Assembly (NCBI GenBank): GCA_965224215.1
Contig: CBDCYS010000023.1
Coordinates: 114,769 to 178,768 of the forward strand
From: CBDCYS01 sp965224215
GTDB lineage: Bacteria; Acidobacteriota; Terriglobia; Bryobacterales; UBA6623
Direction: 5' to 3'
DNA length: 64,000 nt
A model generated the notes under the pieces. It ran no database searches. It was not told where the DNA came from and saw only the letters and a program-made list of their open reading frames with translations. The translations under genes and the position numbers were made by a program. Below are positions 62,519 through 64,000 of the stretch, piece after piece. Within the stretch, counting starts at the first letter, position 1; every line of letters begins with the position of its first letter.

Positions 62519-62737
62519 CACTTCGCGCGAAAGGAGAAGGTGAAGTGTAAGTCTAAGAAACAAAAAGGGTAGCGGCGAGGATACCGCGCTTCGCCTGATA
62601 CGCTGTTGACGTACAACGAGTTACGCGGTTGCGATTGGGGCTTCGGCTTGTAGGCAAGCCACTTGTCCCTCTCAGCGTTCGCACACTCCAGCTAAACGAC
62701 TTAGTGCTGGTGTTGCATCGACCGGTTGAGCTGGCAC
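62519..62737. repeat. 219 bp inverted repeat, left arm
   Basis: The arm starts CACTTCGCGCGAAAGGAGAA and ends GGTTGAGCTGGCAC; its complement is at 63782-64000 with one mismatch seen (TTCGCC versus TTCCCC). The identity reaches the window end, so the full repeat may be longer. Confidence 0.92.
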
Positions 62738-62828
62738 TTGAGCTGGCAGGACTTATCGGAAGTAGCGCCAATGCTATGTGTGCCGTATCGGGCCGCTGGC
62801 TGGCGGCAGTGGCAATGCTCTCGGCGAG

Positions 62829-63641
62829 CTAGTACTGCCTCAAGCCTTCCGTAAGTTCAACGTAGACACCGAAAGGATCCGTGAAGAACGCCGTTGCCAC
62901 CCCGATCCCGGGGTTCTCGCGGTAGGGGCGGTCGAACTCGATACCGTTGGCCTCTAGCTGCTTGCAGAAGGCCTCGAGGTTGCGGACTTCGAAGCCAATG
63001 TGGTCGATCGCGCGTCCTCTTGTTCTGACGGCCACGGGGTCGGGTTGCCTGCGGAAACCGAAGCTGAGATTGATGCCGGGCAGGTCGGCGGTGTCGACTC
63101 GTCCGCGGTTGCCCGGGACAGCAGAGAACGTCTCGATGTACCAATTGCGGAGTTCTAAGTGGTCCGCCTTCATGTAGTGCAAGTGGTGGGCGATCGCTAT
63201 CTGGGGCTGGTCGACGTCTTGTTGCAATTCGATCCTGATGCCGTCAGGCGCAAGGAGGTAGGCGTTCGGGAAGCCTGCTGCGCCGGTGAACTCTCGTTGT
63301 ACCTCCATCCCGGCCGCACGCCACCGCGCTAGAACTTCCGCTCGGCTGCGAACTTTGAGCCCGAAGTGATCGAGTACGGTCCCCTGGCTGGGGCCAGTTG
63401 GATCCTGCCGGCGAAACAACAGCAGCATGCCGGGCATCTTGACGCCGGTCAGACCCTCGCCCTCGCGTTCGAGCGGAACGGCGTCGAAGTGGTCGATCCA
63501 GATTTGTCTGTGCTGCTCGACGTCTCGAACGTTGAGATGCACGTGGCCCATTGCAACGCCAGTATCGTTGGGGAGTGCGAGTTGGGCGTTGGCGGGCGCA
63601 AGGACCGCTAGGGCGAGGAGGACTAAGGGGATTCGTTTCAT
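62829..63641 (-). CDS. Secreted VOC-family (glyoxalase-like) protein
   Basis: 270 residues with signal peptide (IPLVLLALAVLAPANAQLAL). Two VOC modules are visible: MGHVHLNVRDVEQHRQIWID to about residue 140, and AHHLHYMKADHLELRNWYIE to the end. His and Glu residues in metal-ligand positions are HVHLNV, LDHFGLKV, IDHIGFEV and VYVELTEG. The superfamily covers glyoxalase I, extradiol dioxygenases and resistance proteins; a periplasmic location is unusual for these. GGAGAG lies upstream of the ATG. It is the only gene between the two inverted arms. Confidence 0.82.
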   Translation of the reverse strand: MKRIPLVLLALAVLAPANAQLALPNDTGVAMGHVHLNVRDVEQHRQIWIDHFDAVPLEREGEGLTGVKMPGMLLLFRRQDPTGPSQGTVLDHFGLKVRSRAEVLARWRAAGMEVQREFTGAAGFPNAYLLAPDGIRIELQQDVDQPQIAIAHHLHYMKADHLELRNWYIETFSAVPGNRGRVDTADLPGINLSFGFRRQPDPVAVRTRGRAIDHIGFEVRNLEAFCKQLEANGIEFDRPYRENPGIGVATAFFTDPFGVYVELTEGLRQY

Positions 63642-63781
63642 GGGACTCTCCGTGACTATCCGCGCCTAATTAGAGCACGCGCAATGCGGACAGTCAAATG
63701 CCGCGGGCAATTCGGTTCAGCGAGAGGAGTCAGAGCGCAGAACCGTGAGCAGAGGCCGGGGCGGTCTACTTCCGATGATCG

Positions 63782-64000
63782 GTGCCAGCTCAACCGGTCG
63801 ATGCAACACCAGCACTAAGTCGTTTAGCTGGAGTGTGCGAACGCTGAGAGGGACAAGTGGCTTGCCTACAAGCCGAAGCCCCAATCGCAACCGCGTAACT
63901 CGTTGTACGTCAACAGCGTATCAGGGGAAGCGCGGTATCCTCGCCGCTACCCTTTTTGTTTCTTAGACTTACACTTCACCTTCTCCTTTCGCGCGAAGTG
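63782..64000. repeat. 219 bp inverted repeat, right arm (cut by window end)
   Basis: Complement of 62519-62737. With the left arm it brackets the VOC gene, giving a composite, transposon-like or invertible arrangement of about 1.5 kb. Confidence 0.92.

Noticed and set aside
62553..62771. Frames of about 72 codons in both inverted arms sharing the same protein end
   Set aside because: The similarity is due to the 219 bp inverted repeat itself; Ser/Thr/Arg-rich shadow frames without start signals.

Overview
This GC-rich window reads as an accessory region of an Acidobacteriota genome, most likely of the Solibacter/Bryobacter group. The main evidence is the secreted proteins ending in or carrying the Solibacter-type (TIGR03437-like) domain, a very large FG-GAP/VCBS protein, an M36 metallopeptidase, and membrane-anchored Ser/Thr kinases with a WD40/PD40-like periplasmic propeller. 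This assignment is inferred from protein families remembered by sight; no database search was run.

Layout. 0-4.6 kb: one membrane sulfatase-like gene (minus strand) cut into in-frame pieces by an IS1380-family element at the window edge, a complete IS1380-family element (661-2460, TSD TCCCA) and an IS4-family element (3006-4324, TSD ATCAACAAT). 4.6-9.3 kb: gene fragments (tyrosine recombinase, TPR protein, coiled-coil/DUF429 chimera, truncated P-II protein, ankyrin piece). 9.3-11.7 kb: a two-gene sodium:solute symporter unit and two tiny membrane peptides. 12-18.3 kb: an NHL-repeat gene broken by a 530 bp MITE, two head-to-tail copies of an ORF-less group II intron-like element, then a kinase N-terminus fused to a LamG/glycoside-hydrolase-like lipoprotein. 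18.2-26 kb: DUF5681 gene, IS1595 remnant, SnoaL-like protein, a PQQ dehydrogenase with an amber stop, and an IS1202-like element nested in an IS91-type transposase. 26-32.7 kb: amidohydrolase, kinase tail, third intron copy, one complete kinase. 32.9-46.3 kb: secreted-protein block (duplicated beta-helix remnants, a TIGR03437 protein broken by a second MITE, the M36 peptidase and the 1811-residue VCBS protein). 46.3-50 kb: transposase and gene debris. 50-55.4 kb: MerR regulator, small hypotheticals, a zinc-ribbon protein, a PhyH-type dioxygenase. 55.5-58.5 kb: kinase tail, fourth intron copy with a second IS1380-type element inside it. 58.9-64 kb: truncated sugar isomerase-like gene, a CxxCH-containing secreted propeller protein, third MITE copy, and a VOC-family gene bracketed by a 219 bp inverted repeat.

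Common theme. The same small parts recur: kinase 3' ends encoding an FRDREQ tail, a following palindromic intergenic repeat, an 884-885 bp intron always inserted at the same point of that repeat, and kinase starts with a TACAAT box close to the ATG. Three MITEs of identical length keep a 56-residue ORF made from the two ends of a transposase gene. Truncated and chimeric genes are so frequent that the region looks like a graveyard and recombination zone; the clearly intact genes are the symporter, amidohydrolase, complete kinase, M36/VCBS pair, PhyH protein, the CxxCH propeller protein and the VOC protein.
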